Assembly (NCBI GenBank): GCA_038503065.1
Contig: JBCAMK010000020.1
Coordinates: 124,001 to 188,000, forward strand
From: Paragyromitra xinjiangensis
Lineage: Eukaryota; Ascomycota; Pezizomycetes; Pezizales; Discinaceae
Direction of reading: 5' to 3'
DNA length: 64,000 nucleotides
Shown here: in pieces, positions 22,325 to 36,100 of the stretch
Numbering within the stretch: the first letter of the stretch is position 1
Layout of the letters: the number at the start of each line of letters is the position of its first letter
Notes under the pieces: generated by a model
The model's database searches: none
What the model was told of the DNA's origin: nothing
What the model saw: the letters and a program-made list of their open reading frames with translations, nothing else
Made by a program: the position numbers and the translations under genes

Positions 22325-23981
22325 TTATTCGTCCTCCCCCCTACGTAAACGCAGAAGTTCATCCTCCTCATCATCGTCAAGTCCCGGGATTGCGCCCCGC
22401 GGCGAAGCATCCGTGCTATCGGTCAGGGGACGAAGTTTGCCGGAGTTAGAGTGAAATTTGATATATTCCAACTGCATTGACTGGGCAAAGGCAGATGCCA
22501 GGCGGGCGTTGGACGTGGGATCTTCAAGATCTGGTATCGCCCATGGCCAGTAGTACTTGCCGTGGGTCCCTTTGGTCGTATATCCTCGCCCACCAAGCAT
22601 GTTAAATTCCTTCACCCAGTTGTAGCATGAACCGCAACTTAGTTTGGAAACCCCTATGAAGCCAAAGGCGGGGATATTATCCCAGGAATCATTATGCCTA
22701 GTTTCAAGGAATGCAATCAAGCTGCATTCGCAGTGGACGAGACATTCCTGGGCAGTTTTGGGGTAGGTACTCGATAATGCCAGAGATTCCTTCTCTAAGA
22801 AGTCGCCGTCAAAATCTTTCCCATGGCAGGCACTTCTTATCACAGACTCCCAAGCAGATGGTGATGCAGGCAGCAACACCGTACGCGTTGATGCAGGCAC
22901 AGGCCTCACCGTCATGATGTACTTGAACGCGTACCTAAGACGAGGGGAGTTAGCGAAGCCTATGAGGGTGTTTATGTGACGATGTTGGCCCATCAGTTTC
23001 TCTAGTGCTCGGCGCAGAGGAAATGGATCCTTGTTTCCTTCTAATTCACGAAGTCAGAAACCGAGATGGACAAGAGCACGACATGATGATGGTTCACTGA
23101 CCTTTACACTCGCTAGCCCACAACTCACAAAGCCACTTGTGGTCAAGCAGCGGCTGGAAACAAATTGTCGCAATATTCATGGAGCGCAAAACAAGTATCC
23201 AATCCTGCTCTAACTTATCAGAACCCTCTAGTATCGGCACCACTCTACCCAACATGCGGACCCCAATATGAAAGTCACGCCTAAGTTCGGCGAACTTCGC
23301 TGCAGCCTCCGAGTCACCAACCCCAAGCTGATGAGCAAAGCCATAGAGACCTTTCCACCACTTAGTGATACGTTTTCTGTTTTTTGACATCGAGAATGTA
23401 TAAATTCTGCGAGTCAACATTTGCTTGTGGTCTTTCCCGATTGCTTTGGGCGGGTCTGGGGAAACATCAGTCCATCCCACCCATTTTCCATGATCTGGCT
23501 TGCTATTCCTCTCTTCCGCATACTGATCCGATAGTTCCTTAAGGATTGTCCATATTTCCCTAATATGAGAAATTACTTTGGGATCCACTCCGCGATTTCC
23601 CGCAACCGTCAGGCACATCCTTTCTTGAATATCATCTTTCTGAAGAGATACAGCAATCACTTGAGCCTTGGGCTTCCAAATACATATGGATGCGAACGCT
23701 TCTAAAATCGGAAACGTCCGCTCGTTTTTGACACGTTCAGAGTCATTCCATGATGCGAGGCTATCGTCTGATTCATGCCTCTTGTTCATCCCAGGACGGA
23801 TGGTTGACCCAATCGCCTGGGTCACCATAGCCACTATTTGATGTGGATCAACGTTATTCGACGAGCTTCCGCCACGGGAAACCATCGGCGGTAGAATTTC
23901 TGGGACCGAAGAGTGAGATTCTTCCTGGGATTTTTCGATAAGACCGTAGGAGGCATTCGCTGGCAGGTTCTGCGGAGACAT
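22325..23981 (-). CDS. OTT_1508-like nucleic-acid/nucleoside deaminase-fold protein
   Basis: A predicted zinc-dependent deaminase-fold protein of the fungal OTT_1508_deam type. The true substrate is unknown for the fungal members. Exons complement(22325..23040, 23102..23981) join to 531 aa through a GTCAGT donor and a TTAG acceptor; neither exon alone has the full domain. An acidic, Ser-rich N-terminus (about 1-95) is followed by the family's helical region, with ERTFPILEAFASICIWKPK and NRGVDPKVISHIREIW. GNKDPFPLRRALEKLMGQH spans the splice junction. The active-site pattern is H396-C-E398 and, 30 residues on, C429-x2-C432 within KLSCGSCYNW, so the H-x-E and C-x2-C zinc ligands and the proton-shuttling Glu are all present. 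The C-tail is Asp/Glu-rich. There is no signal peptide, so it is probably cytosolic or nuclear. It is surrounded by repeat-rich DNA with no partner gene in the same orientation nearby. Confidence 0.82.
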
Positions 23982-26900
23982 ATCTGAAACTAGGGGGCAA
24001 GGAACTTACTGAAACTGCTCAAGTTGATGGTAGGAAGGCATTGTCAGCGGATGATGTTATGTATATGGTTGCGCAGGGCACAGTGCACAGGGTTAGGATT
24101 TTGGACGCTACCATTTTTCGCAGTCACTATTTTCGCCGGCAGTCTTTTCCTATTATTTCCTACTACTATCTTAGCCCACAAATTTCCCCTATTTAAACTA
24201 GCCTGCTGCGTGCCCTCCAAATAAACAAGCAAATCTACCAAACGAGATCGCATGTGTTTTGTAGGAAACCACGTGGTGGAATTACTTAAGCTATGTAGCC
24301 GAAGTGGCGTTAGGCTGATGGGCGGTGCGGTGGCTGGTCCTCGAGGTGGCAGAGTCAGGGCAGACGCTTAGTCATGCAACGCGATGAGATGGACAGAGCG
24401 TAACGTTAACTATAAGACAACCGCAAGAGTAATTTTGGAGTACTCAATCAAGAAAAATATCAGAGCGAGCAGAAAGAAGATTTTTGAGTCTAAAATGTCT
24501 GGGAAGCAATGGGAATGTGTGGTTTGTTGATGCGCAGAGTATCACTCGTTTCATGACTAAGATTAGTCGCAACACCGGCGGCTGTCCTCCATCATCAAGG
24601 AATTTCATTTAAGCTATCATTTCCTACATATACTCATGACCAAATCAAGGCCCAGCTCACTCCATACCAACTTTAGAGGAAGTACAGTGTGAGGTCATAC
24701 AGTCCCAATATATATGATATAAAGACGTTTAGGAGACTTAGGGACTTGTCCTTCCTCACTTTGAATAAATTGCAATTCTTTATATCTGTAAAGACGCACC
24801 ATTTAGTGGGCACTGTGATGTCGCTGCAGTCCTCCTTTTTCCTACATAGCATGCTTGAGGTACCCTTTAGGGCTCAGAATAGGCTCGGAAACTTACAAAT
24901 AAAATTAAAAATGCAACCTAGCAACCGCTTCCAGAATCTGGCACCTTAATAGTTGAGGAGTAGGATTGTTGACAGAATAAAAAGATCCGCAAAAGGGCCT
25001 GTAGGTGTAGGGGGATGAGTTTTTTCGGTACGGTGGATCGGCCAGCAATAATAATTGGCGTTTTGGCACCGTCGCACCAAAATTTTAGTATAGATGCATC
25101 TAGTGAAGTAATAGAAGTGAGATCTCGAAATTAAGAAACACGATCTGCGCAGCAGCCCTATAGCTAGCGGCAAAGCCATTTTTCGGCAATGCCGGTGAAA
25201 GGATTTCAGCCGAAGCACCATCTCAGATTAATTACCACTTATCCACATCAGGGATCTACTTGACGCTTCATGATTACTCCCTAGATCTGTTTGGCTCCCG
25301 AAGACCTCTATGCTAGCGCTCTTCTGGTGGCAGTTTGCACCTAGCCAACCAAAAGCTTATGGCCGTTTATTAAACACGATTTTGATTACTTTCCTTAAAA
25401 ACAGATCCGGTCAGGTTAATAACTTCGCTAATAGTATCAACTGAAACTGTGGGGCAAAATACAACCAGTGACAAATTCCTGCGCTTACACATCTCCCTGC
25501 TGTCAGGCTGGGCAATCTACAGAAAGCGCCTACGAAGAATTAGAGTTTTGCTCTAACAAATGCGGTCCTGTTTTCCCGCTCCATTTTTTATAACCTCTGT
25601 ACTCATGTCGTCAGATTCCCAAAATTATACGCGTACGTATACTGCCCCCACTATTTAATCGGTTAACCGCCAGAAATTAGGCCACACGCGGCACTGAAAA
25701 CTCGGCCAAGATAAGCGGTAATACTTCAAGCCCTTAAACGCCATATGCAAGGACTGCGGCCGAAAAATGCGACAACGAATACCCATGGAGTTTTTAAGAG
25801 AGTGTGTTGCTAGCTAGATGAAAGAACTAGGGAGAAGATTAGGTTCCAGTCCTGCATAGACTTTGTTTTGGAGTCATTGGGCTTCTAATGAGTGCGTGGG
25901 CGCGATGGCAACTCTCTCCACATCCAACCAACAGCTCCATTTACAGTATACCAATCTCCGCTATTGGCTATATCCTTATGTCTCAACTCCACTTGATATC
26001 ACCGGGTGGAGAAAGAGAATCGTGGGCCTTTCGCAACCATCGAGGTTTGAGCACGGATAAATTGACCCCGGTGTTAAACGTAAATCCTGATAAGCTAACT
26101 CCGGTGAGTATTTGCATGCACTGCTTACTCTACTTGCCTTGGACCAAATGTTTTCCACTTCCTGCGTGCCAGCAGTATTGTAGGACCTCAAACCACAGAG
26201 TTCTAGGACTTGTGGGCCTTAGCATCAGCCTCGTATAATTACGCTTTTTATTTTATTTTTTAGAGACAGACCACTAGAATCTAGCCCAGCTCAATGAAAA
26301 TACCTACTAGAGACTTTAATATGGACTCTTTGATACATATATCCTAGCCCTCGCTTGCATCAAATTCTTCATGTTAGATTCCCTAGGGCTTGGGGCCACT
26401 GTTTTAGCTATCTCGAAGAGTATGATGTTCAGACCATTTTATTCTTAGTAAACGGCAGCAAAAGCTTGAGACTTGGCTTTCTCCCCCTAATTTGTGGCCC
26501 AATACCAGCTACACAAGCTCCCGGTCTGTAGCCAAATAAATATCGAAAGCATTAGATAACTCTTTACTTCAAGAACCAGCGCCAAGGGTGAGATCACTGT
26601 ATGCATCCACTCTGAAAATCTCACCTGGTAATCCTTCCTCTGGAATGTGAACGTTGGTATAAGCTACATCGCTAGGACACTTTAGGCAGGAAGTCCGTTC
26701 ATGCCACCCGTAACGACCTTATACCGGGATCCCGAATCCCCATCGCAAGTAGTGGCCAACGTTAATTTTGGGCCTTATTTCTCGCATATTGGTCAAAATG
26801 CTTCATTGGATTCCGGGGATCAAACTTTGAGAACGGCATAATATTACCCTATAGGCCAGCCTTAAAATAGTGCAACGTAAGAGATATTTACCTACCACTG

Positions 26901-27971
26901 CCAAACTTTAAAGCGCTTCGCTCGGAAGGATAGTTTTGCCGCAAAGGTCGAATATTACTTAAGCTGCGCATTGATGTAACCGTAACTGGTTAGCTCAGAA
27001 ACTATGCCACTCAGCGGTGAGCCACAATACCTCATATCAACCTTCACAACCAATCGGTAAAATATGTTCTCGTCTCAGCCTCCGTGTCTAGCGGAACTGA
27101 CGTCTTCAGCCCTATGTTGGACAGTCATGCCTATACTTCATTGGGTGCGAGAATGACACGGAAAATAGCGAGCTACGTATTTGTCAGTGGATCTTTCCCC
27201 GACGGAGGGATGGGACGAAGTTGAGCCGATGCCTATCAGTACATTGTAGATCTAGGTATTCCACGTGTGTCATATTCGCGAAACACGAACTGAGAGACGC
27301 CAAACTTTGTTTTTCTTATCACAGCGGAAATAGGAATACTAATCCCACGATTGATAATCACTTCTAGGGACTTTTCTATGATGCTCCAAGATTTCCTTTG
27401 AGCAATCTCCAGGCGAGCTAGCGCAAAACGTGCGAGATTGTGGGGGTTAACTAAATACTTGCAGGTTTTTATGTGCCGTTTGTTCGATGAATCATTGTGA
27501 AGTTCGTCAGGGTGCATGTCAAGATCCTATTCTTTTTCGCGAATCAGTAGTTGGTGTGCGCCTTACGATCAGATAGACGTCCTAGCTTAAGTGTAAGCAA
27601 TATATACTAACTAAAAAGGGCTAAGTATACTCGTATTTCACACAGTAATCACTACCATAATTTCCCATGTTACCGGAAATTCTAACTTTATTTTTGCCAT
27701 ATGTAATCCAACGAGGAAATCTGGCTCTGGGTCAGCATCCAACCATTTGGAACAGCACGAGAAATCGACAGTACGATCATTCCAGGCGCCCTCCTCCACA
27801 TTCGTTTAAACCAAGCCAAAGCGTGGAATCAAAAGACTACAAATATCAGACTCTCCCACAACTTTAAATTTTCACTTCAAAGCACTGAGATCGCTTCAGA
27901 CTTAACATCATCAACCACAATTTGATATCTCCTGAAGCACTGAGCCAAAGAAGAGACATCTCAGATATTCA
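23982..27971. other. Long intergenic region, no gene seen
   Basis: About 4 kb with only short frames. 25863-26238 and 27236-27517 were inspected and show no family motif or supporting splice sites. A weak 33-bp-spaced direct repeat (GATAA...CCGGTG) lies at 26054-26106. The last 100 bases form the presumed leader of the DHA2 transporter. Confidence 0.55.
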
Positions 27972-30145
27972 ATGGCTTCTACAGATCCTTCTATGGCCGA
28001 GAAGGGTCTACAACCAACGGGACTCTTCGTCCCTAACAATGGTGTCGAGTCTTCTGCAACTTCAATGAACCAAAGCGACGAAGGGAAGCAAGAAATAGCA
28101 ACACCTCCCCGAACTGTTACTGGATTCTCGGTGGGTCCCTAGAGTTTGGTTATTCCTCAAATAGTACTGACTTTATCAGTGGTTTTTGGTCGTCCTTTCT
28201 GTCCTATCTTCAACGTGAGTATAATTCAGTTTCGACACTTCTCCTAAGTAGAGAATTTAAGATTATACGCCCGCGGATACTGATGCTCAACCCTCATCCC
28301 TTAGATTTCTTTTTGCTTTAGACAATACCGTGGTGGCGGATATCCAAGCATCCGTGATTGAAAGGTTTGGAGAAATCGAAAAGATTAGTTGGCTTGCTAT
28401 CGCATTTATTTTGGCCGGATGTTCCACAATCCTCACATGGTACGATCACTGATTTGACTATATGAAAATTTACTTTCTAACACCATACAGGGCAAAAGCT
28501 TACGGTACATTTAATCCCAAATGGTTGTATATTGGATCTGTAGCCATCTTCGAAGGTGGGAGCGCACTTTGCGGCGGAGCTCCGAGTTTGAACGCACTCA
28601 TTGTTGGAAGGGCGCTCGCTGGTATCGGAGTAAGCTCTCACCCGTAGCAACATAATTTTACGAAGGTTTTACTGACTCTTCAGGGCTCTGGCATGTATTT
28701 GGGAACCTTAACCCTCTTGACGATCACAACAACGGTGCAAGAAAGACCAACATATATTGGTCTATCTGGGTTGTCTTGGGGAATTGGAACTGTCTTGGGG
28801 CCAGTGTAAGTTATTTCCAAAAAGTTACCACCATGCTATCTTACTGACTCGACAGTATTGGAGGTGCATTTGCTGAGAGCGCTGCAACATGGCGATGGGT
28901 GAGTTTGCTCTACTTCAAACACAAGATAAGATACTAACGTTTTAGGCTTTCTACATTAACTTACTCATTGGAGGCGCTTTCGCACCAGTATACTTCCTTC
29001 TACTACCAGGAGTCGACCCACGCCCAGATATTTCCATCAAGGATCGCCTTAAGCAGCTCGATTTCCTCGGAATCACGCTGAACATTGGATGGCTCTGTTG
29101 CATCATCATGGCCATCAACTTCGGTGGAACTTTGTATGCATGGGACAGCCCACAGATTATCGCACTTTTCGTCCTCGGCGGTGTCCTTCTTGTTGCCTTT
29201 GCTATAACCCAGGTCTATTGCGTATTCACAACCAAAGAAAATCGAGTCTTCCCCGTACAGTTTGTAACCCGGCCATTTATGGTTCTACTCTTCGCGATGA
29301 TGGCGTCTGCGGGAACTGCAATCTTCGTAAGTTAGCTTATTGACTTCACTCCTCCCATCCTCTGCTGACAAGACGACTAGATTCCGGTGATCTACATCCC
29401 ACTTTTCTTCCAGTTCGTGAAGGGAGACTCCCCCCTCGATGCAGCTGTCCGGTTGTTACCATTCATAGTTCTATTGGTTGTCTTCTGTATCGTGAACGGA
29501 GGTGTCATGTCTAAGACTGGCTATTACATGCCCTGGTACTTATTCGGTGGAACTCTTGTGATAATTGGAGGCGCCCTCATGTGTAAGATAACCCCTCATT
29601 GTTTATTAGGCCATCACTAACATTCACCAAGTCACGGTTGATGCGAATACAAAGACGGCAAATATTTACGGCTACACTATCCTTATCGCCATTGGCGCAG
29701 GCTCTTACATTCAAGCAAGCTACTCGGTCGGACAAGCCAAAGTCGCCCCAGACGAAGTCCCCGCCTCGGTTGGTTTCATTAGTTTGGCCCAGTCACTCGG
29801 TATCGTCATTGCCCTTGCAATCTCCGGATCTGTCTTCTTGAACGAGGCCTTCAAGGGTATGTCAGTATACCTCCCGGGTGTCCCTAAGGACGTCGTCAAG
29901 GGAGCTATTGCTGGGGCTGGTAGCACTTTATTCGACAGCCTGGACGATGCGACGAAGAAGAATGTCGTCGAGGCGATAGTCGATGCCATGGGGAAGACCT
30001 ATGCGCTAGTACTTACAGCTGGTGCCTTGACTTTTGTTGGATCCATATTTATGCCGGTAAGCACTACCATTCTATCTATGCATAGGACACAAACTAACCT
30101 TTCTAGCGCGAAAAATTGTTCCTTGAGGTTGGCCACGCTGGTTAA
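27972..30145 (+). CDS. MFS drug:H+ antiporter (DHA2 type, 14 helices)
   Basis: A proton-driven efflux pump of the 14-helix DHA2 group, which includes toxin and fungicide exporters. The substrate is unknown. Ten exons: 27972..28130, 28180..28214, 28305..28439, 28491..28629, 28684..28805, 28856..28898, 28946..29326, 29381..29582, 29632..30056, 30107..30145, together 559 aa. Diagnostic blocks are FALDNTVVADIQ in helix 1, AKAYGTFNPKWLYIGSVAIF, GRALAGIGGSGMYLG, the antiporter motif GTVLGPVIGGAFAES, and NFGGTLYAWDSPQII after the central loop. Near the C-terminus are YSVGQAKVAPDEVPASVGFI and SGSVFLNEAFKGM. The start MASTDPSMAEKG lies after an A/C-rich leader. The last exon adds REKLFLEVGHAG. No biosynthetic enzyme adjoins it, so a cluster role is not supported. 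Confidence 0.92.
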
Positions 30146-33100
30146 ATTCTTACAATCCTTACGAATAAATGTTGGCGGCTAGCTCTGGTTTCTTTCTTTT
30201 ACGAATAGGTTTAGATGGAGGATCTTAATGTTATCATAGACTCAACTCAGGATTTTCTAGCTTTCACGGATGGTGTTCATGTCGCATCTCTACTATGTTA
30301 CATCAAATAAAATCTCTTAATGTCTCATCAATTCTACAATCCATCAGTCCGGTAAAAATACATTAAAGTGACTCAAGCGGATCTATAGTAAATCCGCCAT
30401 AACTCCGGACCCACTCCTCTAGAGTCTGTGAATAGTTTGAAGTATCATAGGATAGGAGCTGCAGCACCGCTAGGTAGAGTTTCTGTTGAGGAAATAATAA
30501 TCCCATTCCCAGCATTTATTGTTAGCTATAGTGTAGGGATGTAAGTTCGATTAATTAAAATATGATACATCCCGTTGCATATCAAATCCCCTCACCGCAT
30601 CATGACAGGCCGGGCGTATACATTGCCGTATGAGGTTGTACAGTCGCGCGGAAAGTCCTGCACCCTAAGCCTCAACCTGTTGATGGCCACTATTAAGCAG
30701 CTGTAGATTGAGCTGAAGAACAGCAAGCAGAAATAGTAGAAAATATGCAAACACCGACATGCTAAATACCATCCAGCCACTTTTTATAGCTATCCCCCGT
30801 AGAAATCACGGCCTTGATCTGCTAGCTGTCATGCCCAGTAGAGATGGTGTACCAAGATTTTCCGCATACGGCTGTAGACTACAGTATCTAATGAAAATTT
30901 ATCTATCTATCTACGTACTCGGGTGTAGGGGTAAGTCTGGCGACAGGTGGCGGTGCGAGTAAGAAATCACAATTTCTTCTCCCTCCACAACCCCCTGAGA
31001 GGCCTGATGAAAACGTCCAAGGGAGCAAGAATGGCATGTATTAAACATCAAACAAATTTAGTTGGCAAAAGTATGAAACTCAAACGAGCTTGAGCCCGCT
31101 GAGAAAATAGCTGCACCGCCACCTGTCGCTAGACTTACCCCTACACCCGAGTACGTACGTATACAAGGCTATACAGAGTAGTATTAAAACTCTTCACAAA
31201 CGATCACTCGTTAACTGCCATCTGCTTCAAAAATTGAAGCACATATCCTCACCTACTACCTTGGCATACTAATTTGCCTTCCCGGGATAAATAATAGCTA
31301 AGTAATTTGAAAGAAATACGAAAGGGCTTAAGCTTCTTAACCCACCCAGCCCAAGCGAGTAGGAGTCATGGCATTGCGTGAAGTTTGTGGAACCCCTAGC
31401 CCTTAGCGTAGGAACTTCGGGTCGATTTGACCCAACAAAAATACGGGATCATGAGAATAAATTTGCGCAAAAAAAACTAATAATGCAACGATGAATACGA
31501 CATTCATACAAACAAGGAAAGCCTATGAGAGACTCGGGCAATGCCAGCTCCACTCCAAGGAAGTGCAAGGCCACCTGCGTAAGAAGTAAACTCCAGAAAA
31601 GAAAACGGTTACACTCAGCTTATTACGTCACACTAAGAATTCCAAATGCCACTTTAAGACATGATTAGACTAGACTGTGCTTGAATCTCATGTCACTCCT
31701 TCCTTGTAGCACATCACCCAAGAAAAAAATCTCGTCATCTCACCGAGGAGTCTCGGAAACTCGGAAACTTTGACACCCGACAATTCGCGGACTCGGTGGC
31801 TGCCCAGCCGGAGGCCCTGACATATTTACCGATATTGAGCGAGAAAAGAGTCGAGGAACGGCGAAATAACCGTCCGCGGCCAAGACGACAAGGACGGTAA
31901 CCAATGAAAACCCCGCGCGCTGTAAGTTCTAGGTGTTATAATAACGTAAATAGGTCTTGTGAAGATTTTACAAATGAGAACCAGTTATAACCAGTATCAC
32001 TTAGTCTTCATATGTTAAGCATTGCGCCGTCAATTACAACTCACCTGTCAACATCACTGTACATGTAGTCATGAAATCTTTCGAGTTCGCCACGACGACA
32101 TCGATATATCGAATAAAAGGAATCTACCAGCAATCGCAGGGTAAAATCGCTATCGGTCGCAGCTGTCGGTAGCTTTCTTACAAAATAGAACGCCATCTAG
32201 TCTGTGTAGATAATGGCGAAAAGCTCGGCGAATATGAAAGGCATGTGCATATCGAGAAATCCCAATGTTTACAAACTTCGGTTCCTATACTCCATTATGT
32301 ATTCAACCTACTTAATTTATAACTATCTTAGAGATACCTATCAAGCCATTCCAATGTGACTTTCAAAGCCTTATAAAGAACGAAATTGTCGTACCGAGCC
32401 CACCAGCCTCGTGAGCCTCGAGAGTCAAGACAGGATCCTAGGAGTGAGTGAGAATTCTCAAACTTCCTCCGTCAACGACAGTAACGGGAGTTCAAAATCT
32501 AAGAAATAATGACATTCAGAAGTGCTGAAAAAGGTTAAAACCCGACGCTGGTGTCTATCAATCCGTACAAGATTTCGCCCGGACATATATTGACTCTGTT
32601 CGTCATACCACTCGCCCCAGTCTTAAGACCCCGTCCCTTATTACCCGAATCTTTGTAGAGCTCTCATTCCCCTATCCACCCCTACCAAATCTCTAGGGGT
32701 TATTCCAGTTTCTTCTACGGGTGCTCGTTCTCATTCCTGTGCCCAGCTTTGCGTAGCCTTTAGCTTCGAAACTAACTAGACCACAGCAGTTGTCATCATT
32801 GGTACCATTATAAAACATGAACACCGACCAAAAGACCATAATGTTACGATCCCCGTTCAGATAATAGGTTAGAAAATGAAGATGAAAAAGCTCCCCGCAC
32901 ACACAACATAGCCTTACATTCTTTTACTTAAGGGAACAGCAAGTTACTCATTTTCCCCTGTATTGCCTATACCGTACAAGTCAATAGACCATGATAAAAC
33001 GGAAATAGCAAAAAAGTAATGAAAACACGGGAAAAAGAGAACTGAAAGTACCAAACAAACCCTGCACCTCAATCCCTCTCCAATTGAAACCCCACCCCTC

Positions 33101-36100
33101 GCCTTAAGCTTCAAAGGCCTCTCTCCCCCCATCCAATCTGTAAAGCGCCCATTACCACTCAAGCATACTAACCAATGAGGGACAGGAGAAAAAGATACAC
33201 AAACAGAGAAGGAACCACTCATATGTATAAGAAAATTCCAAGCACTTGCAGTTATATTAGTAGAGGTTAACAAGAAGCAAGTCTGCCCAGAATCCATGGT
33301 TGCACAAAAACAGACGTCCGTGTGATGACACTAGCACACTAACCGAGTGATATCTCATGACAATAAATGCTACTCCACAAAGACGTAACGTGATCAAGCC
33401 CACGCTAGACCTCTATCTTACATCCATTAACGACAATCATTCATTACGGCACAGCATGTCTTTATCTTAGCCACACCAAACCTCAGCTCCACTAACCCCC
33501 AGTAAGAGTGGGGGTATTATTCTATAGATCCATAACACAAAGCCGGTGCCGCTATTCCGAGAATTCAAGACTGTTCTCGAGTCCGAGGCGGCTCAAAAGA
33601 AAGCTATCTCATGCGTAGTCCTTTTAAGAACGCACGATCCCGCCAAAAATAAAAAATGGGCGAAATACGAACCTTAATGCTAAGCACAAAACTCCAACTA
33701 TAACACAAGACAAGGCTGATAAAAAAAATACTATACTCATTGCTATCCGAGCCCCATTAAGAATGAACTCACAGTATATTACTCAAGCCCCACCAAGGCT
33801 AAAGCACGATCCCCGAACAATCAGCTATATTAATAATAAACTGCTCACCCCAAGCTTAAAACCACCCGAATCTCCTCGATACCCAAAGATCGCCTCGGTT
33901 TCAGACAGCTAGATTATAGCTCAAAGACAAGCTATAATCCCAGCCCCACAACACTGACACCGTTCAGAATTTAAATAAGCCTACTAAGGGGTTTCCGTAT
34001 CAAAGAGAAGCCTAACTATTTTCCTAATATACCCAGGCGATGCACTACTAAACATCATAGCCCATCTATACGAGCCTCCCTCCCGCCGCCGGCTAACACG
34101 GACAGCTGCATACGACCAACGGCATCAGCCACCCGAACAATCCTGCTCACCATCGGAGGCACAAAAACTCACGAACCCCAGGACTCTAACCCGCCACCTG
34201 CGTGCTGGGCCCTGGAGCGCAGATCCTACTATTTGAAAACTGTTTCAGAGTCCTCGCCGAGGTCTGAAACCTGTGAGTTTCCATCACTGTCAACCCAGAA
34301 GGAAAAAAAGAATTACTGTATTACTCAATTCTAGGAGTCCGACTTGTCTGATTTTCTGCAGTCTACGGGGGATAAAGATCGGGCGAAGGAAATATAGGAA
34401 TCTGTATCGTGTCGGGGTTTTTGAAACTAGGTAGGTAGGCGTTCCCAGCTGAAGGGGAACTGCAGTGTAAGACATGAACCGCCGATGCGGGAAGCCGAAG
34501 ATTAGGGCCAATTGTGGTGGTGGTGAGTGCGCCTTGTGATTTGCGACAGGGAATTAGGATGACTGGATACTGGCAGCCAGTTTGCATCGGGGTCGAGATA
34601 GCTCGAAGAAAATATTTACTACTGCGTTCGCGGAGTTTATTGGGTAGTGAACGAAGTACTACGCTCATCGGACTGAGTCATGGCAAATAAGCTCCTACCT
34701 GGGATAAGCAAAAGAAACTTGAACGTGTATAGGTTAGCCAATTAATCCGGCGGCGCGGGTGGGGCAAGGGCGAATCAAAAGCCAGTATCGACGGGAGTCA
34801 TGTATTGTTTCTTTTTCAACTGTGTCGAATAGAGTCAAGAAGCGCAGTCACCGAATTCATGAGTAAAGATATCACTCTTGTGAGCTGAAAGAAAATAAAT
34901 AAACCAGGCTTCTCGTTGACTAATTTCTAGGTGCAGCCTAGTCCAAGTTATTAGTCTAGCCCGCCTGCCCCATCATTAATATTTACCCCCTCATTGGCTT
35001 CACGTGTATCCACGTGTGCAGATCTAATCACCAATTCTCATGCCACGTCGATTAGGTTTGCCTGAGATTAGGGCTTTTCGGCAAGCCAAATGCGCTGCAC
35101 GCATACACATCCTCGCATGTGGCTGGGTTGTGTCACAGATATTCCACTGCGAGTGATATCTGATGACTCTTCCGCAAATGCACTTTGCCTCAAAAACTTG
35201 ATAGTATTGGTATTCTGACTGTGCTTCTATCATCACAATGCTTACAAACAACCGGTATCGGAGTCGGCCATTACCCCACATACCCCACATCTGCCTATCA
35301 CTCTCGGCCCCGATAAACGACTCGGTAAACCCTACCACCTGACGTAACACTAACGACCACCGCTTCAATATTCGGCGATAACCCACCCTTCGGCGTAAAC
35401 CACGGTATCCCGAAGCGGTGAGACACCACCACTGACGGCCTCACCGGGCATAAAGCAATTCCAGATCGATCTACCTCGCATAAGAATCTCCGTCTAACGA
35501 ATGAGAAATACCGATTCCATAGCCATTTTCTGAAACTGCTTTCGCTGCAGGAGGAGAGTACATAGCGTACAATAGATACCGCAAGACACATGTACCGGAT
35601 ATCGGTTACGGAATCCCCAGCTAGGTCAATCGCAAGAGAGAAAAAAAGCATCCGTTCTCTACAGCTATTTCCATCCATCCTTCTTCAGCGGTTAGGTTGG
35701 AGTCACCTACGCCGCATAGAAAATAGATGCATATTTTTTTCTCTCTTCATGCTGCTTAACCACGCGTACGCGGTTGATTGATGCGGCAGATTGGTGCATT
35801 GATTAAATCCCCACGGTTAAACGCTACAGTTGTGGTTAAAACCGACACGGTGTTCAGCATAAAAAGGCATCTAAGCATCACTGCAGGTAGGCGACACCAC
35901 CACCAGCAACCGCGGTCCTCAAAATATACCCCGCCGAACAGTCCAGCCTTGATATAGACCAGCCCGCCTCGTGCTCCGATATATACATGCGCAGAGAATT
36001 TTAATCCCCTACCGAGTTGTGAGGCTCCAAGCTGAAACGCAATGCAGCCCAGAAAGCTAGCCTTGGATTCACACTTCCGCCACCCTGCCAAAACCGAGGA

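Noticed and set aside
24495..24560. Tiny Cys-rich frame (MSGKQWECVVC, TGA, CAEYHSF)
   Set aside because: Could be a small zinc-binding protein broken by CGA-to-TGA change, but it is too short to support.
26054..26106. Two-unit direct repeat GATAA...CCGGTG
   Set aside because: Only about 15 of 20 positions agree and there are just two units.
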